From: Nitrosomonas sp.
GTDB lineage: Bacteria; Pseudomonadota; Gammaproteobacteria; Burkholderiales; Nitrosomonadaceae
Direction: 5' to 3'
Length of the DNA stretch: 64,000 nt
Assembly: GCA_028577615.1 (NCBI GenBank)
Contig: JAJSDU010000006.1
Span: 27,291-91,290 of the forward strand
Positions within the stretch are counted from its first letter, which is position 1; every line of letters starts with the position of its first letter. The notes under the pieces are model-generated. The model was not told the origin of the DNA, searched no databases, and saw only the letters and a list, made by a program, of their open reading frames with translations. This document shows, in pieces, positions 9,573 through 19,376 of this stretch. A program made the position numbers and the translations under genes.

Positions 9573-10013
9573 ATGTTCGGCAAAAAGAAAAAAACCAAAT
9601 TTAACAGTCATATTGATACATTGATTGGTACAAACACACAAATAAAAGGCGATATCAGCTTTACCGGTGGCTTACGGATTGACGGGCGTATCGATGGAAA
9701 CGTCATCGCCGAAGACGAGGAACACAGTACACTGGTACTGAGCAATGCAGGTCAAATCAACGGTACAATTCAAGTTGCCAATGTAATTATCAACGGCATT
9801 GTGAGTGGCCCCATCATGGCGACAAAGTATCTTGAATTACAGAGCAATGCGCAGATTCACGGCGATGTTTATTATGAAGTCATTGAAGTACAGCTTGGCG
9901 CATCGGTTGACGGAAAAATGATACGTGGTGATCGGAAAATTCAAACGAATCATACACCCGCATTAGTTTCTGCAGCACCCGATCACAATCCGGAAAATAA
10001 AGATGATGCATGA
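9573..10013 (+). CDS. bactofilin (polymer-forming cytoskeletal protein)
   Basis: Bactofilins form nucleotide-free filaments near the inner membrane and position cell-wall enzymes (family knowledge). 146 residues with a short basic N-terminus (FGKKKKTKF) and a central right-handed beta-helix made of short repeats (GDISFTGGLRIDGRIDGNV, INGTIQVANVIINGIV, QIHGDVYYE). The unstructured C-terminus is usual for the family. It follows the single-pass coiled-coil protein by 10 bp and precedes erpA. No lytic M23 gene directly adjoins it, although one lies at 11.6 kb on the other strand. Confidence 0.9.
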   Translation: MFGKKKKTKFNSHIDTLIGTNTQIKGDISFTGGLRIDGRIDGNVIAEDEEHSTLVLSNAGQINGTIQVANVIINGIVSGPIMATKYLELQSNAQIHGDVYYEVIEVQLGASVDGKMIRGDRKIQTNHTPALVSAAPDHNPENKDDA

Positions 10014-10094
10014 AACTGGGCAGTGAAATGTGTGCTCTAATGTATTTTTATAACAATTTTCTAGATAATATTAACTGAGACCGAAGCTTCTGGC

Positions 10095-10430
10095 ATGGAA
10101 AACCCACCACTTGCATTTACCGAAAGCGCCGCCGATAAGGTCAGGCAATTGATCGAGGAAGAAGGCAATCCCGCACTGAAACTCAGAGTTTTTATCAGTG
10201 GCGGCGGTTGCTCCGGCTTTCAATATGGATTTACATTTGATGAAACAATCAACGATGATGATATGATCACGGAAAAAAACGGTGTGCAGCTACTGGTTGA
10301 TTCCATGAGTTATCAATATCTGGCTGGCGCCGAAATTGATTATCAGGAAAACATACAGGGCGCGCAATTTGTAATCAAGAATCCAGCCGCATCAAGTACG
10401 TGTGGATGTGGTTCATCGTTTTCTGTTTAA
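10095..10430 (+). CDS. erpA: iron-sulfur cluster insertion protein ErpA
   Basis: A-type carrier that passes Fe-S clusters to apoproteins such as IspH. 111 residues with the three conserved cysteines C39 ([11 protein letters not shown]), C103 and C105 (TCGCGSSF). It may be cotranscribed with the bactofilin gene 81 bp upstream, although the AT-rich spacer could hold its own promoter. A client enzyme, ispH, is 7 kb away. Confidence 0.94.
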   Translation: MENPPLAFTESAADKVRQLIEEEGNPALKLRVFISGGGCSGFQYGFTFDETINDDDMITEKNGVQLLVDSMSYQYLAGAEIDYQENIQGAQFVIKNPAASSTCGCGSSFSV

Positions 10431-10506
10431 AAGAAAAACCGGGGATTTCTCTCTTTAATGAAAAAAAATGACGGGTGGCATGCTTTTTGTTGTTTCCAAT
10501 GCCTTT

Positions 10507-11607
10507 TCAGGCTGGATAGATAGCGCCAAGTACCCGCTTTCCTTTTGCACCGGTTACCGAAGGCACATTGCCCGTCTGCCCGCAAATGGTTTGCTGTGCA
10601 AGCCAGGCAAAAGCATAAGCTTCGACCCAGTCAGCCGGGACACCGAGTTCATCGGTCAGCGCCACCTTTCTGCCAGACAATTGTTTCTTTAGCGTGTTGA
10701 ACAACACCCTGTTATGCGCTCCGCCACCGCATAAATACACTTCATCAGTTGCAGGATAATATTGATTGATCGCCGATACAATGGAAAGTGCAGTCAATTG
10801 CAGTAATGTGCACTGAACATCTTCAGGAGACTCGCCGCCCTGCAGGTGCCGCTCCAGCCAGCTGAAATCGAACAAATCTCTGCCCGTACTCTTGGGTGGA
10901 GGACTGGCAAAGAAATCATCGGCATAGAATTTTTCGAGTAAATCGGGAAGCACTTTTCCGGCCGCAGCCCACCGGCCATTCTTGTCATAGGGTTGTCCGA
11001 GATGATACGAGCACCATGCATCCATCAATAAATTTCCCGGTCCGCAATCAAAGCCTGTCAGCGGCTCGCCTGCATCGAGATAAGTTATGTTGGCGATGCC
11101 GCCGATATTAACAATGATACGCTGATGCCCGGAATCCATGAACAGCGCCTGATGAAAAGCAGGCACTAGTGGAGCGCCCTGGCCGCCGGCTGCGATATCC
11201 CGACTCCTGAAGTCCGCAACAACTGTAGTCTGTGTTAATTCAGCAAGTAACGCCGCATTAACAAGTTGTATAGTGTAGCGTTTACCGTTTTGCGGACAGT
11301 GCCGGATGGTCTGACCATGACAACCAATCGCCAATACATTCTGCAGCAGACATATATCATTCTCGAGCAGGCCGTTAATGGCCCGCGCATACAGATCAGC
11401 CAATTGGTTAGCCATCAGCGCCGCTTGATTCAGCTCGTCGTTATTCGGATACTGCAACGCCAGCAATTTTGCTTTCAACGTACAGTCATAAGGTAGAAAA
11501 AAAGTTTTGATCAGTTCGCGCCGTTGCAGTCCTAAGTCGACCAGTACTGCATCGACGCCGTCCAGGCTTGTGCCTGACATGATACCGATATAATAAGTTG
11601 ATTCCAA
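10507..11607 (-). CDS. anmK: anhydro-N-acetylmuramic acid kinase
   Basis: Cell-wall recycling enzyme: phosphorylates and opens 1,6-anhydro-MurNAc to MurNAc-6-phosphate. 366 residues. The phosphate-binding MSGTSLDGVD is at residues 10-19; the ASKHA fold is supported by GCHGQT, NIGGIANIT, DCGPGN and CGGGAHN. The start is taken as TTG at 11605-11607, which places SGTSLDG at its usual distance from the N-terminus; no better ATG exists upstream. It lies 21 bp downstream of an M23 peptidase gene, a common pair in betaproteobacteria. Confidence 0.92.
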   Translation of the reverse strand: MESTYYIGIMSGTSLDGVDAVLVDLGLQRRELIKTFFLPYDCTLKAKLLALQYPNNDELNQAALMANQLADLYARAINGLLENDICLLQNVLAIGCHGQTIRHCPQNGKRYTIQLVNAALLAELTQTTVVADFRSRDIAAGGQGAPLVPAFHQALFMDSGHQRIIVNIGGIANITYLDAGEPLTGFDCGPGNLLMDAWCSYHLGQPYDKNGRWAAAGKVLPDLLEKFYADDFFASPPPKSTGRDLFDFSWLERHLQGGESPEDVQCTLLQLTALSIVSAINQYYPATDEVYLCGGGAHNRVLFNTLKKQLSGRKVALTDELGVPADWVEAYAFAWLAQQTICGQTGNVPSVTGAKGKRVLGAIYPA

Positions 11608-11628
11608 AAACTGATCAGATTTATAAAA

Positions 11629-12969
11629 CTAATCCAATGCGGCGAAATGCATATTCCGGATAATATCTAACCGCGCGACCAGCGACTCGGCTTCGCTTCG
11701 AAAAGCAGGCATGTCCTTCTTGGCAATAGGCGTCGCGGCCGGCAAAGCAACTTTTGCAGGATCGCGCTGCACGCCGCTCACTCTCAACTCATAGTGCAGA
11801 TGCGGACCTGTTGCCATGCCTGTCATACCCACATAACCGATGATGTCACCTTGTTTGACGCGCGAACCATTTGCAATTCCCTTTGCAAAACGGGATAAAT
11901 GACCATAGGCTGTTTCATAGGGACCGTTGTGCTTAAGCACAATCAACTTACCATATCCTCGCTGAGTACCGACGAAATTCACCGCACCATCCGCTGTTGC
12001 TTTGACCGGCGTTCCAGTGGGCGCGGCATAGTCTATTCCCTTGTGTGCGCGCCATTCTTTGAGAACCGGATGAAAGCGGGCATTGGAAAAACCTGAACTG
12101 ATGCGTGAAAAATCAAGTGGAGCCATAAGAAAAGCCTTGCGCAGACTTTTCCCTTCCGGGGTGTAATATCCGAAATCACCATTGGACGATTGAAAATAGA
12201 CAGCCTGATAAGTCCTGTCTTTATTGACAAACTCTACAGCCAGAACCTTGCCAACTTTTGCATGTTCTCCATCGTTATTAATCAACGTCTCATAAACAAC
12301 AGCAAAGCGATCCCCTTTATGCAAATCACGGTGGAAATCGATATCGGAGGCCAGGATCTCTATCATCTGCATCGTGATTGTATTAGGGATACCCGCACTA
12401 TCCGTCGCGGCAAACAGCGAACTGTTCACGATACCGGATTTCATATGTACCTGAGTCTCAAGTTCAATTTTTTGCTCGGACATTATAAAGCCGTTGTCCG
12501 TTTTTTCCATCAGAAACAATTCTTCCTGACCGAAGAAATAGCGCAGTGTGATTAATTCCCCATCTGCTGTGGTCTGTGCCTGCATCGTTTTGCCTGGAAC
12601 CAGCTGGCGCATTGCACGGCTGTTTCGCGCTACGCGCATGAATTCTACTTTATCTTGTGGATTGATATTCAGCCGGTCGAGTATTGCTGAAACGGTGTCA
12701 CCGCGACGAATATTCTCCTGTTGCCAGAAAGGTTCGTTCGATGTGGTTTCAAGCTCAGGAAGAACATCGGGTAAATACAGGTCACGAACAACTTCTTCAA
12801 TCGGAACGTCCTGATACAATGTAGAACTGGGTGCTATACCAAACGCAGTCACAAAACCAAACAAAGGTATAGTAGATAGAACAATTAACCAGCGTAGTTT
12901 TTTTTTGGTCAGTCGAGATGATTTTTGCGCTAAAATTCCGGATTTGCTGCGTATTGGCATAAATCGCAT
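11629..12969 (-). CDS. M23 metallopeptidase, MepM-like, membrane-anchored
   Basis: Probable peptidoglycan DD-endopeptidase of 446 residues that cleaves cross-links to allow wall growth. There is one N-terminal membrane anchor (~residues 27-47), a LysM-like/opacity-associated region (RRGDTVSAILDRLNI), and a C-terminal M23 domain with intact zinc ligands: HKGIDYAAPTGTPV and HLHYE. This fits MepM/YebA rather than an inactive activator. The ATG at 12967-12969 has GGGG upstream; a second ATG lies three codons in. It precedes anmK and diverges from tyrS, a frequent arrangement in betaproteobacteria. Confidence 0.9.
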   Translation of the reverse strand: MRFMPIRSKSGILAQKSSRLTKKKLRWLIVLSTIPLFGFVTAFGIAPSSTLYQDVPIEEVVRDLYLPDVLPELETTSNEPFWQQENIRRGDTVSAILDRLNINPQDKVEFMRVARNSRAMRQLVPGKTMQAQTTADGELITLRYFFGQEELFLMEKTDNGFIMSEQKIELETQVHMKSGIVNSSLFAATDSAGIPNTITMQMIEILASDIDFHRDLHKGDRFAVVYETLINNDGEHAKVGKVLAVEFVNKDRTYQAVYFQSSNGDFGYYTPEGKSLRKAFLMAPLDFSRISSGFSNARFHPVLKEWRAHKGIDYAAPTGTPVKATADGAVNFVGTQRGYGKLIVLKHNGPYETAYGHLSRFAKGIANGSRVKQGDIIGYVGMTGMATGPHLHYELRVSGVQRDPAKVALPAATPIAKKDMPAFRSEAESLVARLDIIRNMHFAALD

Positions 12970-13073
12970 GTAGGTCGGCCCCCTTTGCTTATTTAGCTTT
13001 ATATTAATTCATATCATGCTACAAAAAAATCTTTGCGATTCTAACATGAAAAATTGCAAGCCATGTACTAAAG

Positions 13074-13092
13074 TACAATTTACGAAATTGTA
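13074..13092. promoter_or_regulatory. 19-bp perfect palindrome between mepM-like gene and tyrS
   Basis: TACAATTT (13074-13081), ACG, AAATTGTA (13085-13092). It lies 77 bp before the tyrS start and 105 bp before the divergent peptidase start, so it could be an operator for either. The protein that would bind is unknown. Confidence 0.4.
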
Positions 13093-13168
13093 GCCTCAAA
13101 CGTGGCGGGCACGTGGGTTTTGCAGCGCCGATCAGTTTCAGGGAATGTTTTTTTAAGACTTATTAATC

Positions 13169-14371
13169 GTGAACATATCTATCAGCCAGCATTTGGAAAT
13201 CATTAAACACGGTAGCCATGAACTTCTCATCGAGAAAGAACTGGAAGTCAGATTGCGCACCGGGAAACCATTACGGGTAAAAGCCGGATTTGATCCCACC
13301 GCACCTGATTTACATCTGGGACACGCCGTATTGCTCAACAAAATGCGACAGCTACAGGATCTGGGGCACCATATCTTATTTCTGATTGGCGATTTCACCG
13401 GCATGATTGGCGATCCGAGCGGTAAAAATGCAACGCGCCCCCCGTTGACACGCGAACAAGTGGCTGAAAATGCGAGATCGTACACTGCTCAGGTATTCAA
13501 AATTCTGCATCCCGAAAAAACTGAAATTGTCTTTAATTCTACCTGGATGAATCAGTTCAATGCGGCAGATCTTATCCGTCTGGCCGCAACTTATACTGTT
13601 GCCCGTATGCTTGAACGCGATGATTTTGAGAAACGCTATCGAAACAATCAATCTATTGCGATACATGAATTTTTATACCCGTTAGTTCAAGGTTATGATT
13701 CCGTTGCACTAAAAGCCGATCTCGAACTCGGCGGTACTGATCAGAAATTTAATCTCCTGATGGGACGCGAATTGCAGCGGCATTTTGACCAGCCCCAGCA
13801 ATGCATACTCACGATGCCGCTTCTGGAGGGTCTCGATGGCGTCAATAAAATGTCCAAATCACTGAACAACTACGTCGGCATTACCGAGAATCCCAAGGAA
13901 ATTTTTGGCAAACTGATGTCCGTATCGGATCAGTTAATGTGGCGCTATATCGACCTGCTCTCTTTTGAGTCCTTGGAGACCATTCGCACATGGCGCAAAG
14001 AAGTCAGTGACGGACGCAACCCAAGAGACATCAAAGTACTTTTTGCGCAGGAAATAGTGACACGTTTCCATAACCGCAAGGAAGCCGAAGCCGCATTGAT
14101 CGATTTTGAGACACGCTTCAAACGTGGATCATTACCCGATGACATGCCCGAAAAAATCCTGCACATTACCGATAGCGATATTTTTCTAACACAGCTTTTA
14201 AAACAGACCGGATTGACCGCCAGTACCAGTGAATCGCAGCGCATGATTGATCAGGGTGCGGTGAAGCTGGACGGAGAAAAAATTGAAGATAAATCGTTGA
14301 AGCTATCCCGCGGCGCATCGGTTGTCGTTCAGGTCGGTAAACGAAAGTTTGCAAAAGTGACCATCAATTAG
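13169..14371 (+). CDS. tyrS: tyrosyl-tRNA synthetase
   Basis: Charges tRNA-Tyr with tyrosine. 400 residues, of the TyrRS subfamily with HLGH as the HIGH motif ([10 protein letters not shown]) and KMSKS ([12 protein letters not shown]), plus a C-terminal S4-type RNA-binding domain (residues ~335-395). The GTG at 13169 is the first in-frame start and gives a family-typical N-terminus. It diverges from the M23 peptidase gene across a 199-bp region. Confidence 0.96.
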   Translation: MNISISQHLEIIKHGSHELLIEKELEVRLRTGKPLRVKAGFDPTAPDLHLGHAVLLNKMRQLQDLGHHILFLIGDFTGMIGDPSGKNATRPPLTREQVAENARSYTAQVFKILHPEKTEIVFNSTWMNQFNAADLIRLAATYTVARMLERDDFEKRYRNNQSIAIHEFLYPLVQGYDSVALKADLELGGTDQKFNLLMGRELQRHFDQPQQCILTMPLLEGLDGVNKMSKSLNNYVGITENPKEIFGKLMSVSDQLMWRYIDLLSFESLETIRTWRKEVSDGRNPRDIKVLFAQEIVTRFHNRKEAEAALIDFETRFKRGSLPDDMPEKILHITDSDIFLTQLLKQTGLTASTSESQRMIDQGAVKLDGEKIEDKSLKLSRGASVVVQVGKRKFAKVTIN

Positions 14372-14511
14372 TTTGTCTGATTTCAATACAAAAACAACGT
14401 ATTCTGGCTGAAAAATGATCAACACGAAAAACAAGCAAAGGTGAATGAACCTTGCAGAAAACCATAAATCTAATCGTTTGTTATTTTTTCGATTTTCCGA
14501 TTCAATTTCCT

Positions 14512-14961
14512 ATGACGCTTGATAAAATTTATACCTTGCAAACGGGAGTCAGCCTGAAAGTCTCTACTGAAGCACTGCAACAACTGATTGCCATGAACAG
14601 GAATGGACAGATTCTTACAGAGTTTGAGAAAATTCGTTGTACTGCGGATTTGTACGATTTTCTGACTGTTACTGTTCTTCACGGCGCGGAAGATTTGATA
14701 AGGCGAAGACAACCGTGGATCAGTCAAAAAAACAAATCTGATCTGATCGCTGCGCAACCTGTCCCCTTCCAGGATTTTTGTCTTTTTTTCTGGAGAAATC
14801 TGGATGAAACGGATCCTGACGGTGATGAATGGAACCGCGCCATAGCAGCAGACAGTTTCAACCTGCAGTTAAGCACGTTATTAAATAAACTACGCACAGC
14901 GGTGCAACAGAAAAAAAAGGATATGACCTTGATTGCGGATTTTAATTTTGGTTCGGTGTAA
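14512..14961 (+). CDS. hypothetical protein
   Basis: Not recognised. From the ATG at 14512 the product is 149 residues; the same frame is open back to a TTG at 14452, but the added residues are hydrophobic and aromatic and look untranslated. The protein appears soluble and mostly helical, with a charged middle (EDLIRRRQPWISQKNKSD) and a Trp/Asp patch (FFWRNLDETDPDGDEWN). It lies 140 bp after tyrS on the same strand. No clear ribosome binding site marks the start. Confidence 0.55.
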   Translation: MTLDKIYTLQTGVSLKVSTEALQQLIAMNRNGQILTEFEKIRCTADLYDFLTVTVLHGAEDLIRRRQPWISQKNKSDLIAAQPVPFQDFCLFFWRNLDETDPDGDEWNRAIAADSFNLQLSTLLNKLRTAVQQKKKDMTLIADFNFGSV

Positions 14962-15197
14962 AGCAAACAGCCCGGATGACTGACTGGTTATTGTCAATCA
15001 CAAACAAGGCCATGCGCATTTCTCAATCAATGCGGTAAAATCACATCTGGCAAGAGTTCCGGTTATGTAATTTTTAGTACGCAACCGGGAATTTCCTGCC
15101 TAATTCAATGATATACAGACAAAGCAACCTTCTTTGCATCTGTCAGCTATATCAGTATGCTCAATGTTCAAATTAATCGTAATAAAAGGAAATCTTA

Positions 15198-15788
15198 ATG
15201 ACTGCTAATATCCCTGGATATACCTACGGTACAACTGAAGTAGCAACTTCCCCTATCTCTGTGGATGATTTTGCAAAACTAAAGCAGGCCGCTCTGTTTG
15301 GCGAAGATGATATACGTTATTTAAAAATGTCTCACGATATTTTGAAAGGACAAGTCGAGGAAATTTTGGACGTCTGGTACGGTTTTGTCGGTTCAACGCC
15401 TTTTTTACTGCACTACTTCACAAAAGCCTCGGACGGCCAACCCAATATGGATTATCTTGGTGCCGTACGCAAACGTTTCGGGCAATGGATTCTGGATACC
15501 GCCAACGCCGACTACGACCAAAACTGGCTTAACTATCAATATGAAATCGGATTACGTCACAACAGTATAAAAAAGAATAAAACCGACGGCGTCGATTCTG
15601 TACCTATCATCAATTTACGTTATATTCTTGCACTTCAGGTGCCGATCACGACTACATTGCGCCCATTCCTGGAGAAAAGCGGTCATTCAAGCCAGGATGT
15701 CGACAAAATGCAGGATGCCTGGCGTAAGTCCGTACTGATGCAAGTCATTCTGTGGTCACAGCCTTATGTTCACGATAATCAGTTCTAA
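15198..15788 (+). CDS. protoglobin-family heme protein
   Basis: Single-domain globin of the protoglobin/globin-coupled-sensor lineage, 196 residues. The likely proximal heme ligand is His121 in GLRHNSIKKNKTDGVD. The Trp60-Tyr61 pair lies where the archaeal Methanosarcina protoglobin has its distal Trp and Tyr (family knowledge). Strong ribosome binding site (AAAAGGAAA) before ATG 15198. There is no output domain and no partner next door, so the role (O2, CO or NO sensing, or NO detoxification) is open. NO handling would suit an ammonia oxidiser, but that is inference. A strong inverted repeat follows the gene. Confidence 0.88.
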   Translation: MTANIPGYTYGTTEVATSPISVDDFAKLKQAALFGEDDIRYLKMSHDILKGQVEEILDVWYGFVGSTPFLLHYFTKASDGQPNMDYLGAVRKRFGQWILDTANADYDQNWLNYQYEIGLRHNSIKKNKTDGVDSVPIINLRYILALQVPITTTLRPFLEKSGHSSQDVDKMQDAWRKSVLMQVILWSQPYVHDNQF

Positions 15789-15840
15789 GAAAAACAAGGA
15801 ACACCATAATCACTGTTCCTGCACTCTTCCGCTTTAATTC

Positions 15841-15879
15841 CCAGTGAATCATTTCCGGATCGGAAATGATTCACTCTGG
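15841..15879 (+). terminator. long inverted repeat after protoglobin gene
   Basis: A 15 bp perfect stem (AGTGAATCATTTCCG, 15843-15857, with 15861-15875) around a 3-base loop, 54 bp after the stop. The T-run that follows is short (CTTTTC), so termination is likely but not textbook. Confidence 0.65.
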
Positions 15880-15960
15880 CTTTTCTGGCACGCCAAAAAT
15901 AACCCGATCCGCTCATAAGTCTGTGCTTCTTATAATTTGAGCCACACCAACCTTTAACGT

Positions 15961-17124
15961 ATGAAACCGCTGATGCTTACAAAACACGACATCATGATTG
16001 CAGGGGCAGGCGTGATCGGTCTGGCTACGGCATTAAAACTGCTGGAAAGTGGCGCAAAAGTTAGCATTCTTGAGCGTGGACAAACCGGTATGGAGTCTTC
16101 CTGGGCGGGCGGTGGCATTCTCTCGCCGATCTGCCCCTGGGATTATACCGATGCTGTAACACGATTGGTCCATTACAGCACCACCTTGTTTCCTGACTGG
16201 GTCGCCGCATTGCATAAAGCAACCGGCATTGACCCTGAATATCATCAATGCGGCATGACTGTATTACCACCTGTGGATATACAAAACGCCGCAGCCTGGT
16301 GCGCAACACATGACGTTAATATGCGACGGCAAATACTACCCATGCCTTTCCCTGCTGACGAAAATCAGCGCACCGCCGATGGTGCCCCGGATAATATCGA
16401 AGCTGTCGTTCTGCCCGGCATAGCACAAATCCGTAATCCGCGATTGCTGCAGGCGCTGCGTCAGCGCGTGATCCAGCTTGGCGGTCAAATCGTTGAAAAC
16501 TGCTGTGTGCGAGATTGGAAAATTCAACAGAATAAGGTTCTATCCGTCCAATCAGCGTGCGGCATCTTTACAGCGGACAGTTACATCATTGCAGCTGGTG
16601 CATGGAGCCAGCGATTGCTCGGCAAACATGCCCTGGGCCTGAATATTCAGCCTATCAAAGGACAGATGTTGTTATTTAAATTTGACACGCCGCCAATATC
16701 AACAATTGTTGTCAAAGAAAATCTCTATCTTATACCGCGGAAGGATGGCCATTTGTTACTCGGCAGCACACTGGAAGATATCGGCTTCGATAAACGGATT
16801 ACCGCATCAGCCCGACAGAAATTGCTGAAGCAGGCGCAGCCCATTTTGCCGAAACTGCGTGAAAGCCCTGTTATCCGGCAGTGGTCCGGATTACGTCCGG
16901 GATCTCCACTGAACATTCCGACCATAGGTCGACATCCGGAATTGATCAACCTTTATTTGAACAGCGGTCATTTTCGTTATGGCGTAACCATGGCACCAGC
17001 AAGCGCCGAAATTCTTGCCAATGTGCTCACTGGCTCAATGCAGCACCCTGGACTTGACACCAGTCCCTATCAGTCAGGATGGTCGCAATCCGATTCATTA
17101 CTTCCCATCCATACCATGCTGTAA
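15961..17124 (+). CDS. thiO: glycine oxidase ThiO
   Basis: FAD-dependent oxidase that makes the glycine imine (dehydroglycine) used for the thiazole part of thiamine. 387 residues with an N-terminal FAD fold (IAGAGVIGLATALKLLE), SSWAGGGILSP and the C-terminal GHFRYGVTMAPASAEILA stretch typical of ThiO. No other thi gene adjoins it, and I see no TPP riboswitch consensus in the 170 bp upstream. The DadA-like amino acid oxidase family is the alternative, but the C-terminal motif favours ThiO. Confidence 0.88.
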   Translation: MKPLMLTKHDIMIAGAGVIGLATALKLLESGAKVSILERGQTGMESSWAGGGILSPICPWDYTDAVTRLVHYSTTLFPDWVAALHKATGIDPEYHQCGMTVLPPVDIQNAAAWCATHDVNMRRQILPMPFPADENQRTADGAPDNIEAVVLPGIAQIRNPRLLQALRQRVIQLGGQIVENCCVRDWKIQQNKVLSVQSACGIFTADSYIIAAGAWSQRLLGKHALGLNIQPIKGQMLLFKFDTPPISTIVVKENLYLIPRKDGHLLLGSTLEDIGFDKRITASARQKLLKQAQPILPKLRESPVIRQWSGLRPGSPLNIPTIGRHPELINLYLNSGHFRYGVTMAPASAEILANVLTGSMQHPGLDTSPYQSGWSQSDSLLPIHTML

Positions 17125-17260
17125 ACAGGGGCTGATTACACTCAGGAATCAGGACATCAAAAATCTCCTTAATCCGGATGAAAGATTAAATGAACGATCA
17201 GGAATCCTGAATTTTAAGGTACGGGTTATTCAAAATGACTGGTTTTTGCGGACGGTTTTT

Positions 17261-18211
17261 TTATTCTATACCCTTAGGCATCGGGAAAACCACCGACTCG
17301 ACAACGCCACCAAGTTCCTCGATAGTCACTGCCTCACCGGTCTGCTGCGCACCAATCTGTTTAATCCGGGATAAAACCTGCTGCACCAGAATTTCGGGCG
17401 CCGATGCTCCCGCAGTAATACCGATATGATGCTTGCCGACAAACCATTCTTCTTTTAACTGTTCAGCATTATCCACCATATACGCTTCGACATTGGCATT
17501 ACGCGCAACTTCGCACAACCGGTTGGAATTCGAACTGTTCGGTGAACCGACCACGATCGCCAGATCGCATTGTTTCACCATTTTCTTGACAGCATCCTGC
17601 CGATTCTGCGTCGCATAACAGATATCATCTTTTTTAGGACCGCTGATCTTCGGGAAACGCATTTTCAAAGCATCAACAATGCGCGCGGCATCATCGACAG
17701 ATAAAGTTGTCTGCGTGACATACGCCAGATTGGATTCATCCTTGACTTGCAGTTTCTGAACGTCTTGTTCGGTCTCAACAAGATACATACCCGTGTCGCC
17801 ACCCTCAACCTGACCCATCGTGCCCTCAACTTCAGGATGACCTTGATGGCCAATCATGACAATTTCCTTGCCTTCCTTGCGCATTTTTGCGACCTCGACG
17901 TGCACTTTGGTTACCAGCGGGCAAGTAGCATCAAATACCTTGAGTTTACGCTTGGCCGCCTCACGGCGTACAGCATGTGAAACACCATGCGCGCTGAAAA
18001 TCAAAATGCTGTTTTTAGGCACTTCATCGAGATTTTCAACAAACACAGCCCCCTTTCTCTCCAGATCCTCAACCACAAAACGATTGTGCACCACCTCATG
18101 GCGTACATAAATCGGCGCACCATGCATCGAAAGTGCTCGCTCGACAATTCCGATGGCGCGATCAACCCCGGCACAAAATCCCCTTGGATTGGAAAGCAAT
18201 ACCTTAATCAT
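17261..18211 (-). CDS. ispH: 4-hydroxy-3-methylbut-2-enyl diphosphate reductase
   Basis: Last step of the MEP isoprenoid pathway: a 4Fe-4S enzyme that makes IPP and DMAPP. 316 residues with the three cluster cysteines C13 ([10 protein letters not shown]), C97 (DATCPLVTK) and C198 ([10 protein letters not shown]). Isoprenoids feed hopanoids (shc at the left edge) and quinones. The ThiO gene ends 136 bp away on the other strand (convergent). It is separated by 43 bp from the upstream DAHP synthase gene, so the two may share a transcript. Confidence 0.96.
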   Translation of the reverse strand: MIKVLLSNPRGFCAGVDRAIGIVERALSMHGAPIYVRHEVVHNRFVVEDLERKGAVFVENLDEVPKNSILIFSAHGVSHAVRREAAKRKLKVFDATCPLVTKVHVEVAKMRKEGKEIVMIGHQGHPEVEGTMGQVEGGDTGMYLVETEQDVQKLQVKDESNLAYVTQTTLSVDDAARIVDALKMRFPKISGPKKDDICYATQNRQDAVKKMVKQCDLAIVVGSPNSSNSNRLCEVARNANVEAYMVDNAEQLKEEWFVGKHHIGITAGASAPEILVQQVLSRIKQIGAQQTGEAVTIEELGGVVESVVFPMPKGIE

Positions 18212-18254
18212 TTACTCATCTCCACAAATGCTTATCAGACAAAAAAACATGCGA

Positions 18255-19376
18255 TTATTCACCCTTTTGATACTGCCTGACCAGTTCAGCGCGCTTCAAA
18301 TAGGTGTCTCGTGCGATTCGGATATCGTCCAGAAACAACGGCAATTCCTTTAACAACAACGCTTGAGGTCCATCAACCAGCGCTTTGCTCGGCGACGGGT
18401 GAAAATCAACCAGCACCATATTGGCCCCTGCTATGATACCCTGCGCCGTCACATGCATGATGTCCAGAATGCCATCAGGTGAAGCCGCTCGTGTCCCGAC
18501 AGAGTGCGAAGGATCAATGCAAACCGGCATGCGCGTTAGCCGTTTGACCACAGGAACATGCGCAAAATCGACAAAATTGCGATGCGGATCGCCCATGTTG
18601 GTTTTCATGCCACGCAGGCCGAAAACAACCTTGCGATTGCCTTCGGAAGCAAGATATTCGGCCGCATTTAATGACTCATCCAACGTGATGCCAAATCCAC
18701 GTTTAATAAGCACAGGAAAATCCTGTTGACGCCCGACAATTTTTAATAATTCAAAGTTCTGTGTATTCCTGGTGCCGATTTGCAGCATGATGCCTGTTGC
18801 ATTCCCAGTTTGATGCAGTGCGGTACGGATCTCGTCCAGATGAACCTCATGCGTTATTTCCATCGCGATGACTTTAATGTCGTATTTGCCCGCCAGATCA
18901 AAAACATAAGGCAGACAAGACTTGCCATGCCCCTGAAACGAATAAGGACTGGTTCGTGGTTTATAGGCACCCATTCGGGTGCAGGCCTGCCCATTTTCCC
19001 GCAACGCCCGCATCATGCTTTCAACATGCTCCAACGTATCGACTGCACATAAGCCGGCAAACACATTTAATGTTTCCTGACCGAAAACCACGTCGTTATA
19101 GGTAAAACTGGTCGAGCGTTCGTCATTCTGATGACGACCTAGAATACGGTACTCTTCAGAAACCCGCACAACACGATCAACGCAGGGGAGGTTTCTGATG
19201 TCATCGACAGATAACGCCTTGGTATTCCCGATGAGATACAATTCGGTCAAAGTTTGCTCTGTACCGACTTCGGTATGCACACGCGTAGTGATACCCGGCA
19301 GGTTATTGAGATGTGTCAATAACTGCTTATACTCCAAGCTGTCTGGATGGGTATTGGGGAATAAAATCAGAATCAT
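18255..19376 (-). CDS. 3-deoxy-7-phosphoheptulonate (DAHP) synthase
   Basis: First step of the shikimate pathway: condenses phosphoenolpyruvate and erythrose-4-phosphate. 373 residues. The first ~90 form a ferredoxin-like regulatory domain (ILFPNTHPDSLEYKQLL), followed by the TIM barrel (GAYKPRTSPYSFQGHGK, KRGFGITLDESLNAAEYL, CIDPSHSVGTRA). This layout is the type I-beta (AroA(Q)/KDO8P synthase-like) form rather than E. coli AroF/G/H. It lies just upstream of ispH on the same strand. Confidence 0.9.
   Translation of the reverse strand: MILILFPNTHPDSLEYKQLLTHLNNLPGITTRVHTEVGTEQTLTELYLIGNTKALSVDDIRNLPCVDRVVRVSEEYRILGRHQNDERSTSFTYNDVVFGQETLNVFAGLCAVDTLEHVESMMRALRENGQACTRMGAYKPRTSPYSFQGHGKSCLPYVFDLAGKYDIKVIAMEITHEVHLDEIRTALHQTGNATGIMLQIGTRNTQNFELLKIVGRQQDFPVLIKRGFGITLDESLNAAEYLASEGNRKVVFGLRGMKTNMGDPHRNFVDFAHVPVVKRLTRMPVCIDPSHSVGTRAASPDGILDIMHVTAQGIIAGANMVLVDFHPSPSKALVDGPQALLLKELPLFLDDIRIARDTYLKRAELVRQYQKGE

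Noticed and set aside
15789-15960. TPP riboswitch before thiO
   Set aside because: I looked for the conserved CTGAGA and ACCTGA-type elements in the interval and saw none.
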